This document shows positions 39,214 to 49,170 of a stretch of 64,000 nt of DNA, one piece after another. The first letter of the stretch is position 1; each line of letters begins with the position of its first letter. This DNA is from Alphaproteobacteria bacterium (GTDB lineage Bacteria > Pseudomonadota > Alphaproteobacteria > Rs-D84): positions 68,783 to 132,782 of the forward strand of contig WRCA01000002.1 in assembly GCA_009784275.1 (NCBI GenBank). Direction: 5' to 3'. A program made the translations under genes and the position numbers. The notes under the pieces are model-generated. The model was not told where the DNA came from. It was given only the letters and a program-made list of their open reading frames with translations, and did not search any database.

Positions 39214-39762
39214 GTGACAAAAGGGACGATTGTGGTGGAATTTAATGATTCAAAAGGTCTTACCGCGCATTTTGTTCATGGCGGAATAAATCTTGCCGAA
39301 GATTTTCCGTTGTTTCATTTAATTGTGACAGCGTGGGGTTACACTTTAGTCAATGAAACTGGGTACGAAACTGATAAAGACGGGGAGCGCGGCCAGGTTG
39401 GATGGTTGAAACAATACAGTAAAAGAAATATTGACGCAGGTGGTGTAGCGGTGAAACGGGTTATTGTTGTCGCCCACAGCAATACATGCAATTATGATTT
39501 GGAGACTTATACGTATGGCTGGAAGCCCGTGCAAGATATAGAAAATAAAGAAAATAATACAAAACGGGCCTATCTGATAGAATTTATGGATGGAATCAGC
39601 ACCGACTGGATGTGTTGGGATAAAGATGATTCGTTAGAGGACACAGTCTGGAAGTCGGTTGATGTGGTGTATGATTTGGCCAAATATTTTCTCCGTCGGG
39701 TAAAGGCGCAGGAAGCTTACGAGAGAAGCAGTGCCGTAATACAGCGTCAGAAAACGCAATAA
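39214..39762 (+). CDS. Hypothetical protein, divergent paralogue of preceding ORF
   Basis: YLIEFMDGISTDWMCW... vs YKVTFTDGSSSGWLCK... Confidence 0.5.
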   Translation: MTKGTIVVEFNDSKGLTAHFVHGGINLAEDFPLFHLIVTAWGYTLVNETGYETDKDGERGQVGWLKQYSKRNIDAGGVAVKRVIVVAHSNTCNYDLETYTYGWKPVQDIENKENNTKRAYLIEFMDGISTDWMCWDKDDSLEDTVWKSVDVVYDLAKYFLRRVKAQEAYERSSAVIQRQKTQ

Positions 39763-39863
39763 AATCCCGTATCAGCGGGTTTTTTCTTGACTTTTTACAT
39801 ATTACTGCTTAAAATCCCCAGGCCTTACGGTGAAAATAATAAACTAAACCACAGGAGCCTTTG

Positions 39864-40892
39864 ATGATTGAAAAAAACTGGATGACATTGATTAAGCCAA
39901 AAAAGCTGCATATCAAGGTCGACGAAACTAATCCCAATATCGCAACTATTATTGCAGAGCCTTTGGAAAAAGGGTTCGGTTTGACGCTGGGTACCGCATT
40001 GCGCCGCGTTTTGCTGTCCTCGCTACAGGGCTGCGCGCCGGTATATGTAAAGATCGAAGGCGTTCAGCACGAATTTTCCAGCATTCCGGGCGTTCGCGAA
40101 GATGTAACCGATATGATTCTTAATCTGAAAGGCGTATATTTCAAGGCCATTAACGAAGGCCAGCACAAGGCTTATTTGAAGGTCAAGGGGCCCGCCGTTG
40201 TTACCGCCGGCATGATTGAAACCAGTGGCGGAATTGAAGTTATGAATAAAGATGCCGAGATTTGCAACTTGGACAAGGGCGCATCTTTGGATATGGAAAT
40301 TATGTTGGGCACAGGCCGCGGCTATGTCCCGGCCAGCGCGCGTATCGAAGGATTGCCTTTGGGAGTAATTCCGGTTGATTCGATTTTCTCACCAATTCTT
40401 AATGTCGCGACTGCGGTTTCTGAAACTCGCGTTGGACAGAGCACTGACTATGACAAGCTGGAACTGACTGTAAAAACCAATGGTGCGGTTTCGCCGGAAG
40501 ATGCGGTTGCATTGGCTTCGCGTATTCTGGCAGACCAGTTGGTTGTATTTATTAACTTCGAAGATCCGGCACAAGTTAACCAGCCGGCAGAAGAAGAAAA
40601 GAAGAAAGAAACTTTGCCGTTCGATCCAAAACTGTTGAAGCATGTTGATGAGTTGGAATTATCCGTTCGCGCGAACAACTGCCTGAAGAACGACAAGATT
40701 AACTGGTTGGGCGAGTTGGTTCAAAAGACCGAAAACGATATGCTGAAAACGCCGAACTTTGGCCGCAAGTCTTTGAACGAAATCAAAGCGCAACTGGAAT
40801 CGATGGGTCTGTCGCTGGGTATGGAAGTACCTGGCTGGCCACCAGAAAATATTGCTGAATTGGCGAAAAAATACGAGGACCCATATAAATAA
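39864..40892 (+). CDS. rpoA: DNA-directed RNA polymerase subunit alpha
   Basis: [25 protein letters not shown]; alpha-[44 protein letters not shown]. Confidence 0.98.
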   Translation: MIEKNWMTLIKPKKLHIKVDETNPNIATIIAEPLEKGFGLTLGTALRRVLLSSLQGCAPVYVKIEGVQHEFSSIPGVREDVTDMILNLKGVYFKAINEGQHKAYLKVKGPAVVTAGMIETSGGIEVMNKDAEICNLDKGASLDMEIMLGTGRGYVPASARIEGLPLGVIPVDSIFSPILNVATAVSETRVGQSTDYDKLELTVKTNGAVSPEDAVALASRILADQLVVFINFEDPAQVNQPAEEEKKKETLPFDPKLLKHVDELELSVRANNCLKNDKINWLGELVQKTENDMLKTPNFGRKSLNEIKAQLESMGLSLGMEVPGWPPENIAELAKKYEDPYK

Positions 40893-40914
40893 TTTTTCCA
40901 TCGGGTTCCGCATT

Positions 40915-40973
40915 GCACTGATTTGCGGGGGCTCATGTACGCTTTTGTACACTACGCCCCCGCAAATCAGTGC
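40915..40973. repeat. Perfect 18-bp inverted repeat between rpoA and rplQ
   Basis: gcactgatttgcgggggc ... gcccccgcaaatcagtgc with 23-nt loop. Confidence 0.85.
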
Positions 40974-41069
40974 AGTCGGCTCAATGGATAAAAACAATAT
41001 GATTCTGTAGCATCAGGTCATATTAGATGTTCAATCCCAATTTTGGGGACAACGCAAAAGGAGCGCAAG

Positions 41070-41612
41070 ATGAGACATCAAAAAGCAGGACGCAAGTTCG
41101 GACGCGATACAAATGCACGCAAGGCTTTATTCCGCGGACTGGCGAAGAACTTGATCGAAAGAGAACAAATTAAAACAACTTTGCCAAAAGCAAAAAGCTT
41201 GCGCAGCGTTGTTGAAAAATTGGTTACGCGCGCGAAAACCGATTCGGTTGCGAATCGCCGTCTTGTCGCGGCAGAGCTGGGTGGAACCAACGCAGATGCA
41301 GTGAAAAAATTATTTACTGTTCTGGGGCCGCGCTATGCAAAATGTCCAGGTGGATATACTCGTGTGCTTAAGGCTGGATTTCGCTATGGCGATGCTGCGC
41401 CTATGGCAATAATCGAATTCATCGATCGCGATGAAAATGCAAAGAAGAGCGCAGATAAAAAAACCGAATCAGCAAAAACTGAAAAAGTTGAAAAAGAAAC
41501 GAAAGTGGTAAAAACACCGGCAACAAAAGTTGCAAAAGAAAAAGCCCCCGCTGCAAAAAGCACTGGTGGTGCAAAAACTGTGGCAGTAAAACGCCGTGCA
41601 ACTGGAAAGTAA
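41070..41612 (+). CDS. rplQ: 50S ribosomal protein L17 with Lys-rich C-terminal tail
   Basis: [42 protein letters not shown]; start set to ATG 41070. Confidence 0.97.
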   Translation: MRHQKAGRKFGRDTNARKALFRGLAKNLIEREQIKTTLPKAKSLRSVVEKLVTRAKTDSVANRRLVAAELGGTNADAVKKLFTVLGPRYAKCPGGYTRVLKAGFRYGDAAPMAIIEFIDRDENAKKSADKKTESAKTEKVEKETKVVKTPATKVAKEKAPAAKSTGGAKTVAVKRRATGK

Positions 41613-41614
41613 AG

Positions 41615-41638
41615 AATCCGCGCAACGCGCGGATTTTT
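41615..41638 (+). terminator. Rho-independent terminator
   Basis: aatccgcgcaacgcgcggattttt. Confidence 0.8.
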
Positions 41639-41794
41639 ACTTTGGCGCAAGCATGCACCCTTTTTTTTCGACGAAGTTATTTTTAGTTATAAGTTTTTAT
41701 TCCTTTTTATACTTGACATTCATTCCTATCTATAGGAAAATCTTCGCATAAAGCCTGTGCTTTATTGAGTTCATACAACCAAAAGGAAGGTAAT

Positions 41795-42571
41795 ATGAAA
41801 AAATTAGCATTAACTTCGTTAGTTGCTTTGTTCGCCGCCAGCGGCGCACATGCTGCAAACGTTATTGATAACAATCCGCTGTATCGTCCGGATGCCGGCC
41901 GTTTCTACAGCATAACTTCATTGAACAATGATACGAATTCCCATCTCCGTGCCTGGGGCATTGGTGAAGAGTTCGGTTATGGTATCACTGACAAATTGGC
42001 TGTGATCCTGAACACTGGCGTTGATTTCGCTTTCCCGAAGGGCGGCGACAACACTTTTGGTTGGAACACATTTGGTATCGGTCTGAACTATCGCGTTCTG
42101 GATGAAGGCAACTGGAAAGCTGATGTATTCGGCAATTATCAGTTTGCTCCGGTTTGGGATGGCGATGGCTTCTTGAAAGAAGACAATACTTTCTACGTAT
42201 GGACAGCCGGAGTTCGTGGCGGTTATGTCGCGGGCGACTGGACCATCGCGGGTCATGTAGCATATGACTATACGAATGAAGAATCGTTCAACTGGGGCGA
42301 TGATGGTTTGCATCAGTGGCGCTTGGGCGTTGATGGTCAATATGCGCTTGACAGCAACTGGAACCTGACTGCAGGTGCAGAGTATACCGGCATAACCAAT
42401 GACGGTGCAAAGAATGCAGGTACCTGGAATGGAATCTTCGGCGTCAATTACAACATTGATGCAACGAAGTTCGTCGGCGCGTATATCGGCAAGGAATTGA
42501 CGAATACTAACGATGGATGGAAAGAAGTCAAAGGTATGACCTGGGGTCTGAAATTCGGAATTGATTTTTAA
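41795..42571 (+). CDS. Outer-membrane beta-barrel protein
   Basis: Signal peptide MKKLALTSLVALFAASGAHA; alternating beta pattern; C-terminal aromatic (KFGIDF). Confidence 0.75.
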   Translation: MKKLALTSLVALFAASGAHAANVIDNNPLYRPDAGRFYSITSLNNDTNSHLRAWGIGEEFGYGITDKLAVILNTGVDFAFPKGGDNTFGWNTFGIGLNYRVLDEGNWKADVFGNYQFAPVWDGDGFLKEDNTFYVWTAGVRGGYVAGDWTIAGHVAYDYTNEESFNWGDDGLHQWRLGVDGQYALDSNWNLTAGAEYTGITNDGAKNAGTWNGIFGVNYNIDATKFVGAYIGKELTNTNDGWKEVKGMTWGLKFGIDF

Positions 42572-42584
42572 TTCTGAACTCGAT

Positions 42585-42616
42585 AAAAAAAATCGCCGCA
42601 ACTGCGGCGATTTTTT
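42585..42616. terminator. Bidirectional terminator
   Basis: aaaaaaatcgccgcaactgcggcgatttttt between convergent genes. Confidence 0.85.
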
Positions 42617-42628
42617 GTTACGTTCTGA

Positions 42629-43498
42629 TTAGAATTGAATACCAAACTTCGCACCGATCTGCCAGAAGTTATTTGACATAGATGGCATACCACCGCTGCC
42701 TGTGGTCGGGAAGTGATACGCTACATACGGCTGGATCGCGGCAACACCTGGTTGAACATCAATTACTGCACCCAATGACAGTATTTGATCATATATAACC
42801 GGGATACTATTGCTTTTGCTCATGTTGTATGTGTTAAAGTTATACTCTGCTTTCAGGCCAACCTTTTCAACAATTTCATATTCGAATTCTGCCCTGGCCA
42901 GCAAGTTCCACCAGTCAGACATGCCTTCGGGTGTCATCGCCAGCTGTGCCAAACCCTGGACGGCCCATTGGAATTTGCCTTCATCACCATAAATACGTGC
43001 ACCGGCCTGGACGTTGTTCATACCAATGCGATCACCGGTTACCGCGTCCCTGGTCCAAGCTATGCCGTACTTACCGATCACATCCAATGCAAATGATTTC
43101 GCTGGGCGAAATATCTGCCAGTTGATCCCCAGTTCCGGATTCGCAAATGCGCCGACCATAAAGGTTCCGGTATATGGATTGATTTCAAAAGTTTGCTGAT
43201 AAACATCGAACGACACAAACAATTCATCCAAGATACCATAAGCGATCTTTACATCGCCGACTTGGAAATCGCCGGATTGAAATCTGGTCATATCGCTGCC
43301 GCTTTCATTCATGCCTGTCTGGAAATTAACGCCAGCCTGCAAAGCCCAGTCGTTTTGAAGCGGACGATATGCCGGATTAAAAACGGAAGACACGACACCA
43401 TATTTGTCTGGCGTGCTGTAGTTCGCATCCGCAGCAGTCGCAGTTGCGCCGATCGCGGCCACGCTAACCAAGGTTGTTAAGAGCAGTTTTTTACTCAT
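42629..43498 (-). CDS. Outer-membrane beta-barrel protein
   Basis: Signal peptide MSKKLLLTTLVSVAAIGATATA; C-terminal FGIQF. Confidence 0.75.
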   Translation of the reverse strand: MSKKLLLTTLVSVAAIGATATAADANYSTPDKYGVVSSVFNPAYRPLQNDWALQAGVNFQTGMNESGSDMTRFQSGDFQVGDVKIAYGILDELFVSFDVYQQTFEINPYTGTFMVGAFANPELGINWQIFRPAKSFALDVIGKYGIAWTRDAVTGDRIGMNNVQAGARIYGDEGKFQWAVQGLAQLAMTPEGMSDWWNLLARAEFEYEIVEKVGLKAEYNFNTYNMSKSNSIPVIYDQILSLGAVIDVQPGVAAIQPYVAYHFPTTGSGGMPSMSNNFWQIGAKFGIQF

Positions 43499-43607
43499 AT
43501 TTATTCTCCTTTTTATTATCCCATTATTTCTTTGGGTTTGGAATATTTTTACACTACTTTGAGTGTAAATGCAGTAGGAGGTTATTCTTATGTTAAAGGC
43601 AGAAGTT

Positions 43608-44549
43608 TTATTTAGTCTTGCAGAACACCAGCATCTTTTCGTTCAGTTTTCCGGTTTCGTAAAAATTACCCAGTTCTTTCAGTTTGTTCGCAGCCACCGC
43701 GTATTTCTTGTTATCTATAATCCAGTTAACTTCGACCGCTATCGCGCCTTCATGACACAAGTGCTTTGTCACCAGGCGTTCTAGAATTTCCGCAATCTTT
43801 TCCGGATCCGAAAGATATTGGAATATATTTGAAAGATATATTATGTCGTATTTCTTTCCGCTTATTTTCTTGTTCAAGCCGCCCAAGTCAGACCAGATAA
43901 ATTTGCCAGTCGGGGTCTTTGATTTCATATGTAAAAATTCTTCCTTGTTCAGAAAGCATTCGTCATTAATAACACCGTTGCCAGAAAAACGCTTGCCCTT
44001 CATCGCGCGCATAAAGCGGCGGGCTTTGCGTGAAAGGAGCGGTTCAATGTGTTTGTATTCTTCGGTTTCAGAAATACACGCGGAATCTTTATGCAAAGCG
44101 CGAACGAAATTTTCATACTCTTGTACATTCAGCGCTTTTATTGCCGCGTTTTTCAAATCCATCGTGATTTTGCTGCACCAGCTGATATCAAATGAATCAA
44201 TATGGACCGCATCGTTTCTCGCGAACCATATCGTCTGATCGCCGGAACCGCCGCAAGTCAGAACACGTTTGCCAAAAGGCTTTAATATTTTTGCTGTAAC
44301 CCTCATGTTTTCATTTGTTGTTGCGTATGAAGGCGAAAATCTGGAAAAGGCTGTATCAGCTATTGCGATATATCGGCCTTTTGGATTCGGGTAGTATTTT
44401 TGTGCGAACTTATTCGGGAAGAGTCGTTCTATCCAACAAGGCGCGGTATCTGCATGCAGTCTTTCATGAATTTCAGACACCGGAAAATCCAAGTTGTCGA
44501 AATTTCTGTATGTAAAGGCGCTGGGAAAGATTTGGTTAAGAATTCCCAT
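43608..44549 (-). CDS. SAM-dependent transferase, DUF3419/BtaA-like
   Basis: VLTCGGSGDQTIWFA...VHIDSFDISWCSKITMDLKNAAIKAL. Confidence 0.5.
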   Translation of the reverse strand: MGILNQIFPSAFTYRNFDNLDFPVSEIHERLHADTAPCWIERLFPNKFAQKYYPNPKGRYIAIADTAFSRFSPSYATTNENMRVTAKILKPFGKRVLTCGGSGDQTIWFARNDAVHIDSFDISWCSKITMDLKNAAIKALNVQEYENFVRALHKDSACISETEEYKHIEPLLSRKARRFMRAMKGKRFSGNGVINDECFLNKEEFLHMKSKTPTGKFIWSDLGGLNKKISGKKYDIIYLSNIFQYLSDPEKIAEILERLVTKHLCHEGAIAVEVNWIIDNKKYAVAANKLKELGNFYETGKLNEKMLVFCKTK

Positions 44550-44560
44550 GGTTAATCTCT

Positions 44561-45448
44561 TTAATTAAGTTCTGAAATGTCTTTGATTATCAGGACGCTG
44601 TTTGCGCGCCATTTTTCTTTTTGCGAATCCAAGTCCATAATATTTTCTGAAATTAGGTGCAAGACAGGTGTCGCATCGTTTTCTTTTGCGGCGCTGATTA
44701 CAGCAGTGATCGGCGAAGCCTTTTGTTTTCCTGTCGCGAACCAGTTATCTTCATCAGCAATCCAGAAATCCGAATCGTCGTGGGTTATAATTGCGAATTT
44801 TTTATTTTTGATGGTCTCAATTTTTATATTGTCACTGGGTACTGATGCAACTTGCGGCTCGTCAAAAGAAATATCGCGGAACATTGGAATGTCATCGTTG
44901 TCGGCCGGTTCTACATCAAAGCTATCGGGCAGGGCCATTTCCGAATCTGCTGAATCCTCTCCTGCGCTGGGTGTGCATTCTGCGGACAGAGCGGTTGCTG
45001 GCGCCTTGTTATTGTTTTGGACGACCCTGCAGTCCATCGCGCCGCGCGACAATTGGCCGCGAAGCATGCGGGAATATGGCACCCTCATTTCTTCCGGCAG
45101 GTTTTTCGGAAATTCTATTTTTGGTTCTGGTTCTTCCAAGGGTTTTGCCTCATCGGATTTTGCTTCGTCTGAACTTGATTTCGAAGCCCCGAAAAGGGGT
45201 TTGCCCGTGCGGCTTATCGCAAACACACCAGCCAGCCAAATTGGAAACCATGCAAACAATGCAACACCAAATGCCAGGCCGCCAAAACCATGCAAAGAAA
45301 TAAGCGGAATCTTTGCCCAATCGGCCGAATGCAGGATGTTGAAATTAAAAACAAGCAGAAAAATTAAGTAAGATGCGACAAAATACCACCCCGTCCAAAG
45401 AAGGGAATTTTTAGAGAATAAAAGAGACTTTTTGTCACTGCCTGCCAT
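44561..45448 (-). CDS. Hypothetical membrane protein
   Basis: Two N-terminal TM segments then low-complexity acidic region. Confidence 0.5.
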   Translation of the reverse strand: MAGSDKKSLLFSKNSLLWTGWYFVASYLIFLLVFNFNILHSADWAKIPLISLHGFGGLAFGVALFAWFPIWLAGVFAISRTGKPLFGASKSSSDEAKSDEAKPLEEPEPKIEFPKNLPEEMRVPYSRMLRGQLSRGAMDCRVVQNNNKAPATALSAECTPSAGEDSADSEMALPDSFDVEPADNDDIPMFRDISFDEPQVASVPSDNIKIETIKNKKFAIITHDDSDFWIADEDNWFATGKQKASPITAVISAAKENDATPVLHLISENIMDLDSQKEKWRANSVLIIKDISELN

Positions 45449-45618
45449 TTGTCAATAATATAACACGAATTTATATTTTTGTCAAGTGCTGGGTTGTGTA
45501 TAATTTAGGAATAATATTCATCATTATGATGCCATATTTTCTGCTTGTTTTCATTTGCTCTGATTTGCGTTTAATGATATAATTAACCAAGAGAATTTGT
45601 ATACCAAGGGAAGGGAAT

Positions 45619-47892
45619 ATGCGCAAAATTTTCGGATTTCTAGGGTTTATAGCGCTTGCTTTTGTGCTGATGTTATCGGCGGCTGATGCCGCGCCGGCGC
45701 AGAATGCACGCGGCGGGACGGATGTTTCGCGTGCGGGATTTCCCGGCTCGGTCGCACGTCCACCTACGATTCCTGGGGTTGGGGGGATTAATATTGGCGG
45801 TGGCCCGGGTGGCACAAATGTAACCACAAAGGTTCCGACAACTGGGCCGAATGCTTGCCCGAATTGCAATTCTAATTGCCAAAATCAGTGCTGCAACGGA
45901 TGTTGCGGCTGTCACTGTAATTGTTCCACTGAAACCGGGTGTGTGCCTGGCGCAACGCAAGCTTGCAAAACCCCCGAAGGGAAAAATGGAACGCAGATCT
46001 GCAAAGATGACAAGACTTGGGGCGAATGCAAAATACCGGATCAGTCCGTGGATGATTGTATGACTGCATTGCTGGCATGCGTTAATGGCGGCGGTTTGCC
46101 GGGCGGAATCAGCGATATGTACGATGTTAACCTGCGTAATTCAATTATAAATGGAATGAGCCTGTGCCAATCCGTGGTCGATTATTGTATTGCGAATGTA
46201 AAAGTTAATGGTAGACAGATTTATCACAGCAGCGCGGATGTCTGGATTGCGTTTAATTCGCGCGTGGTTCAGCCACAGTATTTCTCGTTTGTGTTGCGCA
46301 AGACGGGTTTGACGCCGCACCAAGCAGAAAATACCTGCTGGCTGCTGGATACAAATAATTTCGGTAAATCATTTGCGGCGGTGGGCGATATTGGCTCTGT
46401 AAGGGGTGAATTTCATGAAGATATCGGCCCTTATAACAATAATACTTCCAGCACCCAAGGTATAAAAACAAATCCGTTGGGACCGGAATTGGGCTCTAAT
46501 TGGAAGGATTATGATGCACAGCGCGGACATTATGCGCGTTGGGATGCAACGGCGGGCGAATGTCTGGTACGTGTTGCGGCTTATTATAATAAACCTGGTG
46601 GTGGCAAGGATGAATTGATTACCAACAGGTGGCTGGGGATTGGTGATGATAAAGCGGCCGAAGCTTGGTTGGCGGCAGGTTCCAGCTTTAAGTGTGGCAA
46701 GGAGCTGTTCGAGTTTGGACTGATGACCAAAACGAAAAGCGTTGCGTTGTTCGGTGGCGTGGCAACTGCGGCCGGTATCACCACTGGCGCGATAATTGGC
46801 GCAGTTCAAGATAGTAACCGTAAGGGAAAAGAAGAATACTGCAAAAGCGACGACAATCGTAAAGCTATGTATAATCTCTTGAGGGAAGACGGTAGATTAG
46901 CGGTTTTGAACGGTTTTATCAAAGGCACTAAAATAGACATAACCAGGGGACAATTGAATGCAGACGAGTGCAAATCAGTGATGAAATTGTACGAAGTTTA
47001 TCATAAATTCGATGGATATGATTTTAATTGCACATCTGAAGGCCGAAGAAATGCTTTCAATTTCCGCGTTGAATCGAACGGGATAACTAGAGAGCAATAT
47101 GCACATGAACAAGCTGTCTTGGCCGTTGCAACCCAAACATGGAGTGCTTTGCCTTCAAACACGCAATTTAGCGAAGCATGGAAGAAAACCCTGGCGGCAG
47201 CAGAAGGCGTAGAGGAAAGTATCAAGGAAGAAGATAGCACTTTTGTCAGTTCGGTTCGCGAACGAATTGCAAATGTAGCCGCCGGTTATGTCGACGATAA
47301 GACTCTTTTAAGCCAATGTCCTACTTTCCATTCGATCGATTATCTGATGTCGTCTGATACCACTGTTGTTTGCCAAACAAAAGACTGTGTCAGCGGCGCT
47401 GATATGAAGGCACAAATTGATCGTTTGGGCAGGGCGTTAAGCGGCTTTAGCTTTGCAGAGCAAAAGAACGGAATGAGCCAAGCCGCCAAAGGCGCATTGA
47501 TCGGCGGCGCGATAGGGCTGGGCGCAGGCGGACTTGCCACGGCAATTACTGCTTTTGTTGAAAAGAATAATATAAACTGTATTGTTGGGGATGGACTGGA
47601 CAAAGTCGGGATGGGCAAATCGGGTAATATCGACAGCCTGAAGAACTTCTATGTAAAGTGGAAGCTGAATCTGCCGGAAACTCCATCGCCGACGGCAAAA
47701 GTTGTTGATTGCGAAAGCTGGCAGGATGCTTGTGCGGTTATAAAAGACATTGCGGCTTGTACGAATGCTACGGTTAATTACCAAGCGCCTGGTTTAACAA
47801 CTGTGAAGAATATCCAAGGCGCGTGTAAGGTCGCAGGAAGCGTTTGCCAAATAGCGATGTCTGTCGCGCAAACAGAAGGCGCATGCGAATAA
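45619..47892 (+). CDS. Large secreted Cys-rich protein with Gly-zipper-like segment
   Basis: Signal peptide; CPNCNSNCQNQCCNGCCGCHCNC cluster; GALIGGAIGLGAGGLATAITAF. Confidence 0.65.
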   Translation: MRKIFGFLGFIALAFVLMLSAADAAPAQNARGGTDVSRAGFPGSVARPPTIPGVGGINIGGGPGGTNVTTKVPTTGPNACPNCNSNCQNQCCNGCCGCHCNCSTETGCVPGATQACKTPEGKNGTQICKDDKTWGECKIPDQSVDDCMTALLACVNGGGLPGGISDMYDVNLRNSIINGMSLCQSVVDYCIANVKVNGRQIYHSSADVWIAFNSRVVQPQYFSFVLRKTGLTPHQAENTCWLLDTNNFGKSFAAVGDIGSVRGEFHEDIGPYNNNTSSTQGIKTNPLGPELGSNWKDYDAQRGHYARWDATAGECLVRVAAYYNKPGGGKDELITNRWLGIGDDKAAEAWLAAGSSFKCGKELFEFGLMTKTKSVALFGGVATAAGITTGAIIGAVQDSNRKGKEEYCKSDDNRKAMYNLLREDGRLAVLNGFIKGTKIDITRGQLNADECKSVMKLYEVYHKFDGYDFNCTSEGRRNAFNFRVESNGITREQYAHEQAVLAVATQTWSALPSNTQFSEAWKKTLAAAEGVEESIKEEDSTFVSSVRERIANVAAGYVDDKTLLSQCPTFHSIDYLMSSDTTVVCQTKDCVSGADMKAQIDRLGRALSGFSFAEQKNGMSQAAKGALIGGAIGLGAGGLATAITAFVEKNNINCIVGDGLDKVGMGKSGNIDSLKNFYVKWKLNLPETPSPTAKVVDCESWQDACAVIKDIAACTNATVNYQAPGLTTVKNIQGACKVAGSVCQIAMSVAQTEGACE

Positions 47893-47920
47893 AAAAATCC
47901 GGCGTTCGCCGGATTTTTTA
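47891..47920. terminator. Terminator between convergent genes
   Basis: aaaaaaatccggcgttcgccggatttttta. Confidence 0.85.
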
Positions 47921-48763
47921 TTAACGACCATATCCCATGTAATATACCAGTGCTTTATTGTCTACTTTAGCCCCGAAGTCTTTTTCAGTTTTTTCTTTGT
48001 CGGTCTGATCATCTTCCCCTTTAACCTTCACATCTTTTACTTTTTTACTATTGCTAGGTTTGCTGGGTGCTGCCGGCTGGTTGATTACATACAAAGTATC
48101 AACTCTAGAAACTGAAGTTTGATCTGGGCATGGTGAGCTGTTCGAGTTATCGTTGTTGCTGTATTTGAGCCAGGCAAGCCAGCTGATAAGACCAACTGCA
48201 GCGATGATACCCAAAGTGATCAAACGGTTATTTCTAACGCTTGCACGCTCTTTGCGATCTCTTTCTGCTTCGATGGTTTCTAAACGGGTGCGCTCTGCAT
48301 CGCGTTCTGTTTTTGCTTCATCACGATCTTCTTTCGCCCATTTGCGTTCCTGTTCTTTCTTTTTGGTTTCAAGATCAAACGTGTCGTCTAGTTCCTTCTT
48401 TTTGCGATTATAGTCTTTATCTTTATTGTCATGATCACGCTTATCTTTCGATTCGTCTTTTTTGTCGCTGCGTTCCAGATCTTTGTCCTTACCTTCGTGT
48501 TCACGTTTGGCTTTGCTATCTTCTTTCTTGTCGTTGCGTTCTAAATCCTTATCTTTATTTTCGTGATCACGTGTAGAGTTTTTATCCGCGCTTTCGTGTT
48601 TGCGGTCAGCGTCTAAACTTTTATTAGACTGATCACGCGCAGAGTTGTCGTCTTTGCGCTTGTTTTCAATCTCGTTATACTTGCCTCTTCCTTCAAAGAA
48701 GAGTTCTTGTTTTACAAGTTGCTCGTAAGCTTCCATGTTTATTTCGTCTGCACTTTTTGCCAT
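47921..48763 (-). CDS. Highly charged tandem-repeat protein with one TM
   Basis: 22-aa units D(H/N)ENKDKDLERNDKKEDSKAKREHEGKDKDLERSDKKDESK; TM LITLGIIAAVGLISWLAWL. Confidence 0.65.
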   Translation of the reverse strand: MAKSADEINMEAYEQLVKQELFFEGRGKYNEIENKRKDDNSARDQSNKSLDADRKHESADKNSTRDHENKDKDLERNDKKEDSKAKREHEGKDKDLERSDKKDESKDKRDHDNKDKDYNRKKKELDDTFDLETKKKEQERKWAKEDRDEAKTERDAERTRLETIEAERDRKERASVRNNRLITLGIIAAVGLISWLAWLKYSNNDNSNSSPCPDQTSVSRVDTLYVINQPAAPSKPSNSKKVKDVKVKGEDDQTDKEKTEKDFGAKVDNKALVYYMGYGR

Positions 48764-48926
48764 TTTTTCCTCCTATCGGAATTTTGTTTTTGTTTTGTTG
48801 ACATACATAATATAAACACTAATTTGCATTTGTCAAGTATTTTGTCAAAAAAAATATATGGGGGTTCAATCCTATTAAATAATGGGGGTAAAAATGGTAT
48901 TCTGGGGCGAAAAAGGGAGGGAAAAC

Positions 48927-49070
48927 ATGCCATTAGTACAAGGTTGCTCTAAAAAAGCCGTCAAAAAGAATATTTCCATGGAGAAAAAGACCGGGAAGCC
49001 ATATAAGCAAGCCGTAGCCATTGCCCTGTCTGTCGCCGACAAAAACGCCAGTAAATGCAAAAAGTGGTGA
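48927..49070 (+). CDS. Small basic protein resembling phage-associated 40-50 aa ORFs
   Basis: 47 aa MPLVQGCSKKAVKKNISMEKKTGKPYKQAVAIALSVADKNASKCKKW; start set to ATG 48927. Confidence 0.5.
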   Translation: MPLVQGCSKKAVKKNISMEKKTGKPYKQAVAIALSVADKNASKCKKW

Positions 49071-49078
49071 AATTATTC

Positions 49079-49137
49079 CCATCCTGCCCCCGATCGAGCT
49101 CCATCCTGCCCCCGTTTTCGGGGGCGGGATGGAGTTC
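49079..49137. repeat. Palindromic repeat (catcctgcccccg...cgggggcgggatgg)
   Basis: Matches 32352-32388 and the ends of 3353-3560. Confidence 0.7.
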
Positions 49138-49170
49138 CTGTGACGGAATTTATTGTTGGAATTTGGGGGA

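Noticed and set aside
48370-48640. CRISPR-like array
   Set aside because: 66-bp periodicity is in-frame coding repeats without spacers; no CRISPR array or cas genes seen in the window
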